From Nocardioides luteus (GTDB taxonomy: Bacteria; Actinomycetota; Actinomycetes; Propionibacteriales; Nocardioidaceae), in NCBI RefSeq assembly GCF_014648595.1, contig NZ_BMRK01000017.1:18038-82037 (forward strand): a DNA stretch of 64,000 nt, in the 5' to 3' direction. The notes under the pieces were generated by a model. It ran no database searches. It was given only the letters and a program-made list of their open reading frames with translations, and was not told the origin of the DNA. This document shows, one piece after another, positions 18,435-29,894 of the stretch (position 1 is its first letter; each line of letters starts with the position of its first letter). Both the position numbers and the translations under genes were made by a program.

Positions 18435-19246
18435 TGGACTTCCGTGGAGCGTCGGCCGAGGCCGTTGCCGCCCTGACCGAGGAGCTGAAGACCGCTGTCT
18501 CCGCCTCTCCTGAGGCGGCGGCGAAGGCGGCCGACACCCTCTTCGAGGTCTCCCAGACCTTCCGCTCCGAGGCGGCCCTGCGCCGCTTCGTCACCGACGC
18601 CTCGGTGCCGCAGGAGGCCAAGACCGGCCTCGTCGGCGAGGTGTTCGGCGGGAAGGTCGACGCGACTGGTCTCGGCATCGTCGAGTCGGCGGTCAAGCAC
18701 CGCTGGACGCACGCCGGTGACCTGAGCGACGCGATCGAGCGACTCAGCGAGATCGCCGCTGTCCGCAGCGCCGGTGGCGAGGCCACGCGCCTTGCCGACG
18801 AGCTCTTCGCGGTCCAGCAGGCCGTGCAGGAGACGCCGGAGCTGCGCGACGCGCTCTCCGACCCGGCTCGCACGACCGACGACAAGGTCGCGCTGGTCGA
18901 CGACCTCCTCGGCGGCAAGGCGCTGCCCGCGACGGTCGCCCTGACCAAGCAGGCCCTGGCCGGCACCTACCGCACGGCCTCGGCCGCGCTGGGTGAATAC
19001 CAGAAGGTCGCCGCGGCGGTCGCGGGCGAAGGCACCGCGGTCGTCCGCGTGGCAGCTCCGCTCTCGGAGGCGGACACCAACCGCCTGGCTGCAGCCCTCG
19101 CGAAGAAGTACGGCCGCGAGGTCCACCTGAACATCGTGGTCGACCCGGAGATCGTCGGCGGCATCAAGGTCTCGATCGGTGACGACGTCATCGACGGCAC
19201 CATCTCCAGCCGCCTCGACGGGGCGCAGCGAGCACTCGCCGGCTGA
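18434..19246 (+). CDS. atpH: ATP synthase subunit delta
   Basis: Stator protein linking F1 to the b subunits. With 270 residues it is longer than the E. coli subunit (177), as is usual in actinobacteria. The C-terminal signature VVDPEIVGGIKVSIGDDVIDGTI-like segment (near 235-257) identifies the family, and the N-terminal helical bundle is preceded by MDFRGASAEA. In mycobacteria b and delta are fused with an extra b-like part; here they are separate genes overlapping by one base. Confidence 0.93.
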
Positions 19247-19324
19247 TCCGGCATCACGGCTCAACTGGCCGTATGACCCCTGTGTGACACAGACTTCGAC
19301 GTAAGAACGAGAGAGAAGGCAGAG

Positions 19325-20965
<1,641 letters not shown>

Positions 20966-20967
20966 CC

Positions 20968-21894
20968 ATGGCCGTGTCAGTGCGTGAACTCCGCGCGCGG
21001 ATCAAGTCGACGGAGTCGATGAAGAAGATCACGCGCGCCATGGAGCTCATCGCTGCGTCCCGGATCATCAAGGCGCAGCAGCGGGCCAATGCGGCCGCGC
21101 CGTACGCCCGTGAGCTCACCCGCGCCGTCTCTGCGGTCGCGACCTACTCCAACGTCGACCACCCGCTGACCACCGAGCCGGAGTCGCCCACCCGCGCCGC
21201 CGTGCTCGTGGTCACCAGCGACCGTGGTCTGGCCGGCTCCTACTCCTCGAGCGTGCTCAAGGAGGCCGAGGGCCTCGTCGAGAAGCTCAAGGCCGAGGGC
21301 AAGGAGATCGACCTCTACGTCACCGGACGCAAGGCCGAGGCCTTCTATAAGTTCCGCGGCCGCGCCGTGGAGCAGGCCTGGACCGGCTTCTCGGACCGCC
21401 CGGACTACACCGCGGCCAAGGAGATCGGCGAGAAGCTGATCGACGTCTTCGTCGAGGGCACCGAGTCCGAGAAGGCTGTCGCTCCCGGCGTCGACGAGGT
21501 CCACGTGGTCTACACGCGGTTCGTCACCATGATGACGCAGAAGCCGACCGCCGTACGCCTGCTGCCGCTGGAGGTCGTGGAAGGCACCGAGGCTCCGGCC
21601 GAGGGTGACGTCCTGCCGCTCTACGAGTTCGAGCCCTCGGCCGAGGCCGTGCTCGACTCGCTGCTCCCGCAGTACGTCGTGAGCCGGATCTGGTTCGCGC
21701 TGCTGCAGTCGGCCGCCTCCGAGCTGGCTCAGCGTCAGAAGGCGATGAAGTCGGCCACCGACAACGCCGACGAGCTCATCAAGAAGTTCACCCGGGTCGC
21801 CAACCAGGCTCGCCAGGCCGGCATCACCCAGGAGATCAGCGAGATCGTCGGTGGCGTGAACGCGCTCGCCGACGCCCAGGCTGCGAACGACTGA
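20968..21894 (+). CDS. atpG: ATP synthase subunit gamma
   Basis: Central rotor shaft. The 308 residues begin with the conserved [20 protein letters not shown] helix and end with the signature [15 protein letters not shown]. The central [12 protein letters not shown] segment is typical. An insert around residues 165-175 lies where mycobacterial gamma carries an actinobacteria-specific loop. It begins 2 bases after atpA and is followed by atpD after 26 bases. Confidence 0.97.
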   Translation: MAVSVRELRARIKSTESMKKITRAMELIAASRIIKAQQRANAAAPYARELTRAVSAVATYSNVDHPLTTEPESPTRAAVLVVTSDRGLAGSYSSSVLKEAEGLVEKLKAEGKEIDLYVTGRKAEAFYKFRGRAVEQAWTGFSDRPDYTAAKEIGEKLIDVFVEGTESEKAVAPGVDEVHVVYTRFVTMMTQKPTAVRLLPLEVVEGTEAPAEGDVLPLYEFEPSAEAVLDSLLPQYVVSRIWFALLQSAASELAQRQKAMKSATDNADELIKKFTRVANQARQAGITQEISEIVGGVNALADAQAAND

Positions 21895-21917
21895 GAACCC
21901 ACAGAAAGACTGACTAG

Positions 21918-23356
<1,439 letters not shown>

Positions 23357-23357
<1 letters not shown>

Positions 23358-23749
23358 TGACGGACGCACTTCAGGTGGAGCTCGTCGCTGCAGACCGGGT
23401 GGTCTGGAGCGGCGGGGCCACCATGGTCATCGCCCGAACGGTCGACGGTGATGTCGGCGTCCTGCGCGGTCACGCGCCGGTGCTGTCGGCTCTCACCGAC
23501 GCGGTCGTGGAGATCACTCCGGAGGAGGGCACCGAGGTCATCGCGACCGTCGACGGTGGCTTCCTCTCGGTGGCCAACGACCGTGTCTCGATCCTGTCCG
23601 AGCACGTGCTGCTGGCCCACGAGATCGACCTCAGCAAGGCCGAGGTCGAGCTCGAGGAGGCCCGTCGCCTGCTCGGCACCAACGACGACGCCGAGAAGCG
23701 CATCCGTCGTGCCGAGGCACGCATCCGCGCTGTCGAGAAGGCCTCCTAG
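23357..23749 (+). CDS. atpC: ATP synthase subunit epsilon
   Basis: Small regulatory rotor subunit. The 130 residues contain the N-terminal sandwich (GVLRGHAPVLSAL) and a C-terminal two-helix tail that can inhibit hydrolysis. The start is set by the one-base overlap with atpD; the frame is open upstream only inside atpD. It closes the atp genes proper; the DUF2550 gene follows after 21 bases and may be co-transcribed. Confidence 0.95.
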
Positions 23750-23770
23750 GGAAAGAGGGGCGATACCCGG

Positions 23771-24217
23771 ATGGCATGGTGGGAGCTGGTCTTGGCCGTT
23801 GTGGCCGCATCGCTTCTGCTTGTCCTCGCCTATGGCATCGGGATCGCCGTACGTCGCCGTCTGCTCGCCCGCAACGGCGGCGTCTTCGAACTGAGCCACC
23901 GCGTCCGGGACACCCGTCCCGGGCGCGGTTGGGTCATCGGCATCGGTCGATACTCCGGCGACACCCAACTGGAGTGGTTCCGCATCTTCTCGCTCTCGCC
24001 CAAGCCGAAGCGGGTCTGGCGGCGGGTGGAGATCGCTTACATCTCCAGCCGCTCCCCGGAAGGGATCGAGGAGCTGGTCCTCTATCCGGAGAGCCTGATC
24101 GTGACCTGCGAGGTCCATGGCGAGCTCATCGACCTGGCCATGGACCAGCAGACGCTCATCGGCTTCCAGGCGTGGCTCGAGTCCCGCCCGATCCGGTCCA
24201 ACTGGACCGTCTTCTGA
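23771..24217 (+). CDS. DUF2550 family membrane protein
   Basis: A 148-residue protein with one N-terminal membrane helix (about 5-26), a basic RRRLLARNGG junction and a cytosolic strand-rich domain (LSHRVRDTRPGRGWVIGIGR ... WRRVEIAYISSRSPEG). It matches DUF2550, which in actinobacteria sits directly after atpC. The function is unknown. Conserved linkage suggests a role tied to ATP synthase or membrane energetics, but that is inference. A hairpin after the stop ends the transcript. Confidence 0.85.
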   Translation: MAWWELVLAVVAASLLLVLAYGIGIAVRRRLLARNGGVFELSHRVRDTRPGRGWVIGIGRYSGDTQLEWFRIFSLSPKPKRVWRRVEIAYISSRSPEGIEELVLYPESLIVTCEVHGELIDLAMDQQTLIGFQAWLESRPIRSNWTVF

Positions 24218-24230
24218 TCGATCACTCCTG

Positions 24231-24259
24231 ACCGATCCTGGTGGAACACCAGGGTCGGT
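24231..24259 (+). terminator. Terminator of the atp operon
   Basis: ACCGATCCTGG and CCAGGGTCGGT pair over 11 positions with one T-G wobble around a 7-base loop, starting 14 bases after the DUF2550 stop and followed by CTTCGTGC. This is the natural end of the atp transcript. Confidence 0.75.
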
Positions 24260-24320
24260 CTTCGTGCATTCGGGGGCTTCCCTGATTGTCCGGAGGCCGT
24301 CTCCGGCGGATTGTTGAGGT

Positions 24321-24938
24321 ATGTCCTCAACTGCTCCCACTCCCAGCCCAGCCCAGCCGACCCCGCCCACCCCGCCGGTCTCACCCGCGGGCGACGAGCT
24401 CCGCTGCACCGACGCCGACCGCGACCGAGTGATCGACCTGCTCAAGGCGTCCTACGCCGACGGCCGCCTCGACCAGGCCGAGTTCGACCTCCGGTTCGAC
24501 CTGACCATGAAGGCCAAGACGTACGCAGCCCTCGAGCCGATCACCCGCGACCTGGTCGCGCAGCCCACGCCGCCGCCGGCGGCCGCGAAGGCCGCTCGCG
24601 ACCTGCTTCCCCCGCCGACCACCGAGGAGCGGCTGCTGGCCGCGCTCGCCCAGGCGACCACCTGGGTGCCGGTCGTCGTCGGCCCCGCGATCCTCTACTA
24701 CACCGTCGGCAAGCGTTCCGAGTTCGTGAAGCACCACGCCGCCGGCGCGCTCAACCTGCAGCTGACCCTGCTCGCGGTCACGATCGTGACCTTCGGGCTC
24801 GGTGGCGCGCTCTACGGGATCGCGTGGATCCTGGCGACCGCCTTCGCGGTGATCGCGCTCGCCGGCGCGCCGTTGCGCCAGCCGTGGGTGCTGCCCCTCT
24901 TCGGCCGCGGCGGACCCTACGAGAAGAAGCCGGAGTGA
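24321..24938 (+). CDS. DUF1707/DUF4870 domain membrane protein
   Basis: 205 residues. After a Pro/Thr-rich leader (1-24) comes a DUF1707 domain (RCTDADRDRVIDLLKASYAD, then GRLDQAEFDLR, about 28-60), which is common at the N-terminus of actinobacterial membrane proteins. The C-terminal half has two or three membrane helices with FVKHHAAGALNLQL, the signature of DUF4870 (Tic20-like). The function is unknown. A TGAGGT sequence lies close to the ATG, so the ribosome binding site is weak. It is a single gene between the atp terminator and the MFS gene. Confidence 0.82.
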   Translation: MSSTAPTPSPAQPTPPTPPVSPAGDELRCTDADRDRVIDLLKASYADGRLDQAEFDLRFDLTMKAKTYAALEPITRDLVAQPTPPPAAAKAARDLLPPPTTEERLLAALAQATTWVPVVVGPAILYYTVGKRSEFVKHHAAGALNLQLTLLAVTIVTFGLGGALYGIAWILATAFAVIALAGAPLRQPWVLPLFGRGGPYEKKPE

Positions 24939-24969
24939 TCCCCGGGGGTGGATGCGACCGGAGGCACAC

Positions 24970-24975
24970 TAACCT
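24970..24975 (+). promoter_or_regulatory. -10 box of leaderless MFS gene
   Basis: TAACCT ends 6 bases before the GTG of the MFS transporter gene; no ribosome binding site is seen. Confidence 0.45.
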
Positions 24976-24981
24976 TCCTGT

Positions 24982-26136
24982 GTGACGCCTCTTTACCGTG
25001 CCCAAGCCGGATCGGTCGTGGCGTTCGCCACCAACGGGCTGCTGTCGGCCACGTTCATCTCCCGGATCCCCGCGCTGCGCGAGAGCCTCGGGCTGAACAA
25101 CTCTGCGGTCGGCCTGATGCTGCTGGCGATGGGCCTCGGCTCCGTCGCGGCGCTGCCGCTCGCCGGGGGACTGGTGATGCGCTGGGGCGCTGCCCGGGTC
25201 GTACGCCGCTGCGCGATCCTCTGCGTCGCCGCCCTGTGTCTGGTGGCGATCTCGGCCAGCTGGTTGGAGCAGGTCTGGCTGGTCGGACTGTTCCTGGTGG
25301 CGTACGGCGTCGGCTACGGGGTCTGGGACGTCGCCATGAACGTCGAGGGGGCCGCGGTCGAGCGGCTGGGCGGCAAGACCCTCATGCCCCAGCTGCACGC
25401 GATGTGGAGCGTCGGCACCGTGATCGGTGGGCTGCTGGGCATCGCGCTGGTCGGCACGCTGCCGACCGTATGGCACATCGCCGGCGTCGCCGCCGTCGCG
25501 CTGGCGGTCTGCTGCTGGGGGACCGCCGGGTTCCTCCCCGCCGAGGCGCCGCCTGAGGGCCACTCACCACGGCGCGAGCTGATCGCCGCCTGGCGCTCGC
25601 CGCACACCCTGCTGCTGGGCCTGATGGTCCTCGCCTTCGCCGCCGCGGAGGGAAGCGCCAACGACTGGGTCTCGCTCGCGATGATCGACGGCTACGACGT
25701 CAGCCACCGGGTCGGGGTGGCGTGCTACGCCGCGTTCGTCCTCTGCATGAGCATCGCCCGCTTCGCCGGCGCCAAGGTGATCGACCGCGTCGGCCGCCAG
25801 CCGGTCCTGATCACCTCGGCGGTGCTCGCCGGGCTCGGGATCCTCCTCGCCGTCTTCGCCGGCACCTTCGGCCTCGCCCTGGTCGGCATCGTGCTCTGGG
25901 GCTTCGGCGCCGCCCTCGGCTTCCCGCTGGGCATCAGCATCGCCGCCGACGACGAGACGAGCGCCGCCGCCCGCGTCTCGGTGGTCTCCACCCTCGCCTA
26001 CGGAGCCTTCCTCGGCTTCCCGCCCATCCTCGGCGCCGTAGGCGACCAGATCGGCACCCTGAACGCGCTCCTCGTCGTAGCCGTCCTCATGCTCCCCACC
26101 GCCGCCCTAGCCGCCACCGTAGCCCGCCGCCGCTGA
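24982..26136 (+). CDS. MFS transporter
   Basis: A 384-residue major facilitator with 12 predicted membrane helices. The loop between helices 2 and 3 carries a G-rich A-motif variant (GLVMRWGAARVVRR). Helix 5 contains VGYGVWDVAMNVEG, typical of the YbjJ-like subgroup whose substrate is not established. The GTG start lacks a Shine-Dalgarno sequence and has a -10 box 6 bases upstream. The gene converges on the SNF2 helicase, with a repeat array filling the space between the stop codons. Confidence 0.88.
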   Translation: MTPLYRAQAGSVVAFATNGLLSATFISRIPALRESLGLNNSAVGLMLLAMGLGSVAALPLAGGLVMRWGAARVVRRCAILCVAALCLVAISASWLEQVWLVGLFLVAYGVGYGVWDVAMNVEGAAVERLGGKTLMPQLHAMWSVGTVIGGLLGIALVGTLPTVWHIAGVAAVALAVCCWGTAGFLPAEAPPEGHSPRRELIAAWRSPHTLLLGLMVLAFAAAEGSANDWVSLAMIDGYDVSHRVGVACYAAFVLCMSIARFAGAKVIDRVGRQPVLITSAVLAGLGILLAVFAGTFGLALVGIVLWGFGAALGFPLGISIAADDETSAAARVSVVSTLAYGAFLGFPPILGAVGDQIGTLNALLVVAVLMLPTAALAATVARRR

Positions 26137-26149
26137 CCCTTCGTTCGCC

Positions 26150-26343
26150 GAGTCGGCGCATCTGCCCCACGTACGGACACTGAGTCGGCGCGTTTGTCCC
26201 GCTCACGATCGTCGAGTCGGCGCATCTGCCCCATCTACACAACAGGTTCGGTGACCACTCGGAGCAGTTGCGCCGACTCGGCGTGAAATCCTGGGGCAGT
26301 TGCGCCGACTCGGCGTGAAAGCCCGGGGCAGTTGCGCCGACTC
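26150..26343. repeat. Dyad-symmetric phased repeat array, 32-bp period
   Basis: Units begin at 26150, 26182 and 26214, and inverted units end at 26279, 26311 and 26343. The period is exactly 32 bp on both sides with the common centre 26246.5. Each unit follows GAGTCGGCGCAWCTGCCCC, then about 13 freer bases, and is anchored on the odd palindrome CGCCGAGTCGGCG. The array fills the gap between the stop codons of the convergent MFS and SNF2 genes. The 63.9-kb element has the same unit. Confidence 0.85.
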
Positions 26344-26356
26344 GGCGGTTAGAGGG

Positions 26357-29300
26357 TCAGTCGAAGAGGGCGCGGATGTCGTCGGCGCCGATGGTGGAGC
26401 CCATGGCGCCCTCGCCGTCGACGACCTTGGCGAAGAGCTCGGCCTTGCGCTCCTTGAGCTCCATGACCTTCTCCTCGATGGTGTCGGTGGAGACGAGGCG
26501 GTAGACCATGACGTGCTGGGTCTGGCCGATGCGGTGGGCGCGGTCGACGGCCTGGGCCTCGGCAGCAGGGTTCCACCAGGGGTCGAGCACGAAGACGTAG
26601 TCTGCCTCGGTCAGGGTGAGGCCGACGCCGCCGGCCTTGAGCGAGATCAGGAACACCGGGGCGTCGCCGTCGCGGAAGCTCTCGATGACCGCGCCGCGGT
26701 CGCGGGTGGCGCCGTCGAGGTAGGCGGCGTCGATGCCGGCATCGGCCAGGCGGGTGCGGGCACGGCCGAGGAACGAGGTGAACTGGCTGAACACGAGCGC
26801 CTTGTGGCCCTCGGCGGCGAGCTCCTCGATGTGGTCGACCAGGGTGTCGAGCTTGGCCGAGCCGACGTCGTCGTCCTCGGGGTCGACGAGGCCGGGATCG
26901 AGGGAGAGCTGACGCAGCCGGGTGAGCGCGCTGAGGATCGCGACCCGGTTGTCGTTGAAGTCGTCGAGGAGGTGCAGGATGCGCTGCCGCTCCTTGGCCA
27001 GGTGGGCGTCGTAGATCTTGCGGTGCTCCGCGTTGAGGTCGACGCCGAGCACCTGCTCCTGCTTGGGCGGCAGGTCGTCGGCGACGAGCTCCTTGGTGCG
27101 CCGCAGCAGGAACGGCCGCAGCCGGGTGCGGAACCGGCGCAGCGCGCCGTCGTCGCCCGACTTCTCGACGGGGGAGACGACCGTGTCACGGAACATCCGC
27201 GGGCTCGGGTAGAGCCCCGGCGCCGTGATCGAGAGCAGCGCCCACAGCTCCATGAGCCGGTTCTCGAACGGCGTGCCGGTCACCGCGAGGCGCCAGCGGG
27301 CGTCGATGCGGCGGGCCGCGGCGTACGTCTTGGACTGGTGGTTCTTGACCTGCTGGGCCTCGTCGAGGACGAGCCCGGCCCAGGGGCGGCCGGCGAAGGC
27401 GTCCTGCTCGAGCCGGAGGATCGCGTAGGTGGTGATCACGACGTCGGCGTCCTCGCGGGCCGCGGCCACCGAGTCGACGCGCTTGCTGACGGTGCTCACC
27501 CGGAGTCCGGGGGCGTGCCGGCGGGCCTCCTGGACCCAGGCGGGTACGACGCTGGTCGGCGCCACCACGAGATAGGGGTCGCGCCGCCCGGGCTGGGCGT
27601 GCACCGCGTGGGAGATCGTGGCCAGCACCTGCAGCGTCTTACCGAGACCCATGTCGTCGGCGAGGATGCCGCCGAGGCCCTGGTCGTGCAGGAACGCCAG
27701 CCAGTGGAAGCCATCGAGCTGGTAGTGGCGCAGGTCGGTCGCCAGCCCGGTGGGCTCGGGACGGGGGATCTCACGCAGGTCGCGCAGCGCCTGGGCCCGC
27801 TGGACCCACTCGGCCGCCTGCTGGTCGACCACGCCGAGCTCGGCGAGCTCGGCCCAGACGCCGAGGTCGTGCTTGCCGACGGCGATGCCGTCGCCGGAGC
27901 GCTCGTGGAGCTGGCCGGCGGCCTGGACGACGTTGCGGAGCCGGTCGAGCTCGGGTCGGTCGGTCGTGATGTAGGTGCCGCTGGGCAGGATCAGGTGGTC
28001 GTCGCCGCGGGTGAGCGCCGCGAGGACGTCCGGGAGCGGCACGGCCTCGCCGCCGATCCGGATCACCACCTGCAGGTCGAGCCAGTCCTGGCCGAGCAGA
28101 TCGTCCCCGTCGGTCGAGGTGACCTCGAAAGAGATCTCCGGGTCGTCGTCGGTCTCGCGGAAGTCGGGCCGTTCCACCTCGGTGACGTCGACGCCCTCGA
28201 TCTCGCGCAGCGCCGGCAGGTCGTGGATGGCGAGCGCGAGCGCGTCGCCGTCGCGTACCTCCTGCTTGCGGAGCAGCTCGGCCGAGACCTTCGCGCGGAG
28301 CACGGCCTCCTCGGCGGGATCGCGCACCAGGCCGAGGTCCTCGCGGGAGTCCACCGGGTAGTGACGTACGCCGTAGGCCCATGTCCAGCCGAGCGTGGCA
28401 TGCGTCGAGCTGCGCCAGGTCACGGTCAGGCTCAGTCGCGGGGCAGGAGGCTCGGGGATGTCGAGGGAGTCGTCGCTGGAGCGCAGCGGCACCAGCCGAG
28501 CCAGCGGGCCCAGCAGCGCGCTCAGGGTGCCGATCTCGGCCTCGGGCACGGTCAGCGGCTCCCGAGCCGTCACCAGCCGCTGCGCGTGCGTGGAGAGCGG
28601 GCCGGAGAGGTCGCCCAGGTGGAGCACCCCGGCGTCGAGCACACCGACAGAGCGGGTCGGGCGGCCGATCGGGAGAACCGTCGGGCCGGAGTAGACCCGC
28701 TCGCCGTGGGCCAGGCCGAAACGGAGCACCGCCTCACCCTCCTCACGGCGCAGCTCGCCGGCGAGCGAGAGCGGGTCGTCGAAGATCACCACGCCGCGTA
28801 CGTTCTCGCCGGGCAGCACGGTCACGCCGCCACGGATCGCGTCGCGGAGCAGGCCGACGGCGTGCTCACCGAAGTCGCCGAGGCTGAGCGAGGAGCCGCG
28901 GGCGTAGAGCAACCGGTCGGGCCGCAGCTGGCGGGCGAGCTCCTGCAACGGCAGTAGCTGGCTGCGCGGGAAGTCCTTGCCGGGCACGGCGCTGGGGATG
29001 TTGGACCAGTCGGCGCCGGTCTTCGCCCAGCGCTCGCGGTTGCCCATCCGCATCGGCCGGAGCTCGACGGTGGGGGAGCCGGCGACGGCCGAGCGCGGGC
29101 TGTGCACGTCGATCTCGAGGGCCAGCGGCGGCAGGTCCTCCTCGGGCTTGTTGTCCTCGGCGAGCTGGCCCAGCAGCGTACGCAGCTCCGTCTCCCACGA
29201 GGGGCCGCGCGAGGTCGCCGAGCCGGCGAGGACGAGGCCGAGGGCGGCGCCGTGCTTGCAGCGGTTGTGGACCGGGCAGCTGCACGAGCTGGTCAGCCGC

Positions 29301-29518
29301 GCACTGTAGTTGCGGTACTCCAGGTTGAGGGTGACGCGGTACGGCGCGGGGCCGCTGCCCCGGACCTCCGCGGTGGCGCGCAGGGTGGTGCTGCCGATCT
29401 CGCTGACCTGGGGCTCACCGACCCGGCCCTCGTTCGCGTACGCCTGGCCGCGCTCCATCGTGGGTGGGTCGAAGGTCTCGCGGAGTACGTCGTTCGTGAG
29501 AGCTTCGAGCAAGGACAC
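26357..29518 (-). CDS. SWIM zinc finger SNF2-family DNA helicase/translocase
   Basis: 1053 residues if started at the GTG giving VSLLEALTNDV. Domains in order: SWIM zinc finger near 76-92 (CSCPVHNRCKH), a long middle region, SNF2 ATPase with Walker A DDMGLGKT (K near 627) and the DEAQ box near 718, then helicase C with LVFSQFTSFLG and DRAHRIGQTQHVMVYRL near 990. This is the RapA/HepA-like group of actinobacterial SWIM-SNF2 proteins, which act on DNA or RNA polymerase complexes; the exact role is unknown. No methyltransferase, nuclease or other defence partner is adjacent. A perfect dre-type palindrome lies 82 bases upstream of its start. Confidence 0.92.
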   Translation of the reverse strand: MSLLEALTNDVLRETFDPPTMERGQAYANEGRVGEPQVSEIGSTTLRATAEVRGSGPAPYRVTLNLEYRNYSARLTSSCSCPVHNRCKHGAALGLVLAGSATSRGPSWETELRTLLGQLAEDNKPEEDLPPLALEIDVHSPRSAVAGSPTVELRPMRMGNRERWAKTGADWSNIPSAVPGKDFPRSQLLPLQELARQLRPDRLLYARGSSLSLGDFGEHAVGLLRDAIRGGVTVLPGENVRGVVIFDDPLSLAGELRREEGEAVLRFGLAHGERVYSGPTVLPIGRPTRSVGVLDAGVLHLGDLSGPLSTHAQRLVTAREPLTVPEAEIGTLSALLGPLARLVPLRSSDDSLDIPEPPAPRLSLTVTWRSSTHATLGWTWAYGVRHYPVDSREDLGLVRDPAEEAVLRAKVSAELLRKQEVRDGDALALAIHDLPALREIEGVDVTEVERPDFRETDDDPEISFEVTSTDGDDLLGQDWLDLQVVIRIGGEAVPLPDVLAALTRGDDHLILPSGTYITTDRPELDRLRNVVQAAGQLHERSGDGIAVGKHDLGVWAELAELGVVDQQAAEWVQRAQALRDLREIPRPEPTGLATDLRHYQLDGFHWLAFLHDQGLGGILADDMGLGKTLQVLATISHAVHAQPGRRDPYLVVAPTSVVPAWVQEARRHAPGLRVSTVSKRVDSVAAAREDADVVITTYAILRLEQDAFAGRPWAGLVLDEAQQVKNHQSKTYAAARRIDARWRLAVTGTPFENRLMELWALLSITAPGLYPSPRMFRDTVVSPVEKSGDDGALRRFRTRLRPFLLRRTKELVADDLPPKQEQVLGVDLNAEHRKIYDAHLAKERQRILHLLDDFNDNRVAILSALTRLRQLSLDPGLVDPEDDDVGSAKLDTLVDHIEELAAEGHKALVFSQFTSFLGRARTRLADAGIDAAYLDGATRDRGAVIESFRDGDAPVFLISLKAGGVGLTLTEADYVFVLDPWWNPAAEAQAVDRAHRIGQTQHVMVYRLVSTDTIEEKVMELKERKAELFAKVVDGEGAMGSTIGADDIRALFD

Positions 29519-29599
29519 CCGACCTAGTCTTCCAGCATGAGGCCGGTTCTGCGACTTCGTGGGCGCTAGGGGTGAGCAGCGTCTCGTACGTTGCGGTGG

Positions 29600-29617
29600 C
29601 ACTGGTCTAGACCAGTG
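29600..29617. promoter_or_regulatory. dre-like (DasR/NagR-type) palindrome
   Basis: CACTGGTCTAGACCAGTG is a perfect 18-bp palindrome. It matches the DasR-responsive element core TGGTCTAGACCA known from streptomycetes, where the GntR/HutC regulator DasR controls aminosugar use. It lies 82 bases before the SNF2 gene and about 280 before the regulator. No aminosugar gene is adjacent. Confidence 0.6.
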
Positions 29618-29732
29618 GCCGCCCAGCGGATGCCTCGAGTGCATTCAGCGGTCTGCATAGGTGCACGGGCGCCGTCGTCGAGAGCCGACCGAATCCGCAG
29701 GTATCGGGACATCCCCGAAGCGCAAAATGAAA

Positions 29733-29772
29733 GCCACCTCGATCCGAGCGGGGGGATCCGGACCGAGGTGGC
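29733..29772. promoter_or_regulatory. Interrupted hairpin in the spacer
   Basis: GCCACCTCG (29733-29741) pairs with CGAGGTGGC (29764-29772), and an inner GATCC pairs with GGATC, leaving a one-sided bulge. No U-run follows, so it is more likely an operator or leader structure than a terminator. Confidence 0.35.
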
Positions 29773-29894
29773 GATGAATACTTTCGGCCAAGTCGACGGC
29801 GAATGCAAGTCGAACCGCCCTGGCGGGAATGTGACGTGTCGTATATCTGCCATGATGTGCGTCGTTCGATCTCCTCCACGGAAAGGCACCCCGG

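Larger units (their letters stand above)
29519..29894. other. 376-base regulatory spacer
   Basis: No credible gene lies between the divergent SNF2 and TrmB/LuxR-type genes. The spacer holds an 18-bp perfect palindrome (29600-29617), an interrupted hairpin (29733-29772), and an AT-richer stretch with GTATAT at 29841-29846 that may be the promoter of the downstream regulator. Confidence 0.5.

Noticed and set aside
26150-26343. CRISPR array, because units recur every 32 bp
   Set aside because: There are only three units per orientation, they invert around a centre, the linkers are too short to be spacers, and no cas gene is present.
26300-28957. An 885-codon open frame opposite the SNF2 helicase gene
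   Set aside because: It is a mirror frame of a GC-rich gene. Its product is a Gly/Val/Arg/Asp-rich string without domains, while the minus strand encodes clear SWIM and helicase motifs.
26357-29518. Anti-phage defence island around the SNF2 helicase
   Set aside because: No methyltransferase, nuclease, PLD or other partner is adjacent; neighbours are an MFS transporter and a regulator.
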